From NCBI GenBank assembly GCA_019114265.1, contig DXFV01000021.1, positions 1 to 64,000 on the forward strand: DNA of 64,000 bases, in the 5' to 3' direction. Shown one piece after another: positions 63,299-64,000 of this stretch. Source of the stretch: Anaerofilum faecale. Lineage in GTDB: Bacteria > Bacillota > Clostridia > Oscillospirales > Ruminococcaceae. The position numbers and the translations under genes are program-made. Below the pieces are notes generated by a model. It was given only the letters and a program-made list of their open reading frames with translations. It was not told the origin of the DNA and ran no database searches. Each line of letters opens with the position of its first letter. Within the stretch, counting starts at the first letter, position 1.

Positions 63299-64000
63299 TC
63301 AGCGGCGGCTGCGGCGGCGCACGGCGAGCGCTCCGGCCGCACCGGCGGCGGTGAGAGCGGCACACAGCGCAAGCGGGGCGCTGTCGCCGGTGGCGGGCAG
63401 GATGGGATCCGGCGCGGCGGTGGGCTGCGCGGTGACATCGGGACTGGGTTCCGGCGCCGGGGTGGCGGTGGGCCGGGCAGTCGGTTCCGGGGTGGGCTGC
63501 GCAGTGGGCACGGCCGTGGGCTGCACGGTCGGCTCTGCGGTGGGCTGGGCCGTGGGAGCGGGCGTCGGGGTGGCGGCGGGCGCTTTCACCAGCGCGCCCA
63601 CCGCGGCGGACAGCGCTTCCCGGGCGGCAGACACCTGCGCGGCGGTGGCATCGGCGTCGTTCAGCACCGCACGGGCGGCGGTGCGGGCGGCCTCCAGCTG
63701 CTGCCAGCTGTCGGCGGTGTAGTCGGCCTGCACCAGCGCGTCGGCGGCTTCCAGCTCGGCGGCGAGGGCGGAGGTGTCCACCGTCTGGCCGCCCCACTGC
63801 TGCATCACCAGACTGTACTCCTCGGCGGTGATCCGCATCGGGGTGCCGTGACGGGCACGGCTGGGCATTTTGTAGCTCACCGAAGGCCGCGCAAACTCAC
63901 CGGTGGACAGGTCGTCGGTGACCAGCGGGTAGTATCCGCCGCCACCGTAGTTATCCACCAGCAGGCAGTATTCGCCGGCACTGCGGTCGTCCTGGTTCAG
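63299..64000 (-). CDS. LPXTG-type cell-wall surface protein, C-terminal part
   Basis: The gene enters from the right edge; about 233 C-terminal residues are visible. They hold a sequence ending in VDNYGGGGYYPLVTDDLSTG, a FIVAR-like helical repeat (ALVQADYTADSWQQLEAART...AREALSAAVGALV), a Pro/Thr stalk (APTAQPTAEPTVQPTAVPTA) and a sorting signal: LPATGDS, a hydrophobic stretch and RRRSRR. Sortase would link it to peptidoglycan. The N-terminus lies beyond the window. Confidence 0.88.
   Translation of the reverse strand: MNQDDRSAGEYCLLVDNYGGGGYYPLVTDDLSTGEFARPSVSYKMPSRARHGTPMRITAEEYSLVMQQWGGQTVDTSALAAELEAADALVQADYTADSWQQLEAARTAARAVLNDADATAAQVSAAREALSAAVGALVKAPAATPTPAPTAQPTAEPTVQPTAVPTAQPTPEPTARPTATPAPEPSPDVTAQPTAAPDPILPATGDSAPLALCAALTAAGAAGALAVRRRSRR

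Overview
The window is GC-rich (most genes visibly well above 60% GC, a few islands clearly lower) and comes from a Gram-positive, Clostridia-type chromosome. The evidence is a spoVAC-spoVAD-spoVAE operon, strong AGGAGG-type ribosome binding sites, TTGACA/TATAAT promoters, a full de novo pyrimidine set with the pyrK/pyrDB type of dihydroorotate dehydrogenase, a CpsB-type phosphatase and an LPXTG surface protein. Codon style and gene content fit the Oscillospiraceae/Ruminococcaceae (Faecalibacterium, Gemmiger or Subdoligranulum relatives). That placement is inference from memory, not a search.

Layout. 0-15 kb holds housekeeping and envelope genes: the end of a ferredoxin-type (RnfB-like) protein, prfC, an Atg22-like MFS protein, a ferredoxin, an SGNH hydrolase beside a frameshifted WYL regulator, a nucleoid-associated protein, plsC, a YesL-like membrane protein, a CorC/CNNM-type protein with a long structured leader, and a sigma/anti-sigma/lipoprotein/DHHW operon. 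15-25.3 kb is the pyrimidine region, all on the minus strand: pyrB-pyrC behind an attenuator-like leader, then pyrF-pyrK-pyrD-pyrE-carA-carB. 25.3-44.6 kb is mixed: CPBP protease, a GntR/ABC operon, gluQ, a NusG-domain-II protein, a PepV-like dipeptidase, two tRNAs, an ABC exporter with an SGNH lipoprotein, an ECF S component facing a MocR-type regulator, a low-GC EcsC-like gene, LUD/GT2/SLC13 genes, a ferredoxin and the spoVA operon.

44.9-63 kb is an exopolysaccharide locus: a sugar dehydratase, a fused priming sugar transferase/GT4, a CpsB-type phosphatase, an Ig-like anchored protein and two tandem chain-length/tyrosine-kinase fusions. Two peptide-modification modules are interleaved with it. 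Each has a PqqD-like protein, a small substrate candidate, a radical SAM/SPASM enzyme, an HPr-kinase-like P-loop protein and a soluble Ser/His S24/S26-type peptidase; module 1 also has an ABC exporter. Both substrate candidates share an N-terminal motif and end in serine, which suggests C-terminal phosphorylation by the kinase-like partner.

Scattered through the intergenic spaces are copies of a two-part palindromic repeat. Each unit has two hairpins followed by GATGAGG, and the second hairpin differs between copies with compensating changes. One pair of inverted composite copies flanks a DUF559 nuclease gene and splits module 1, so it looks like a mobile unit or the remains of one. Two single-base frameshifts (the WYL regulator and the second HPr-kinase-like gene) need checking against reads.
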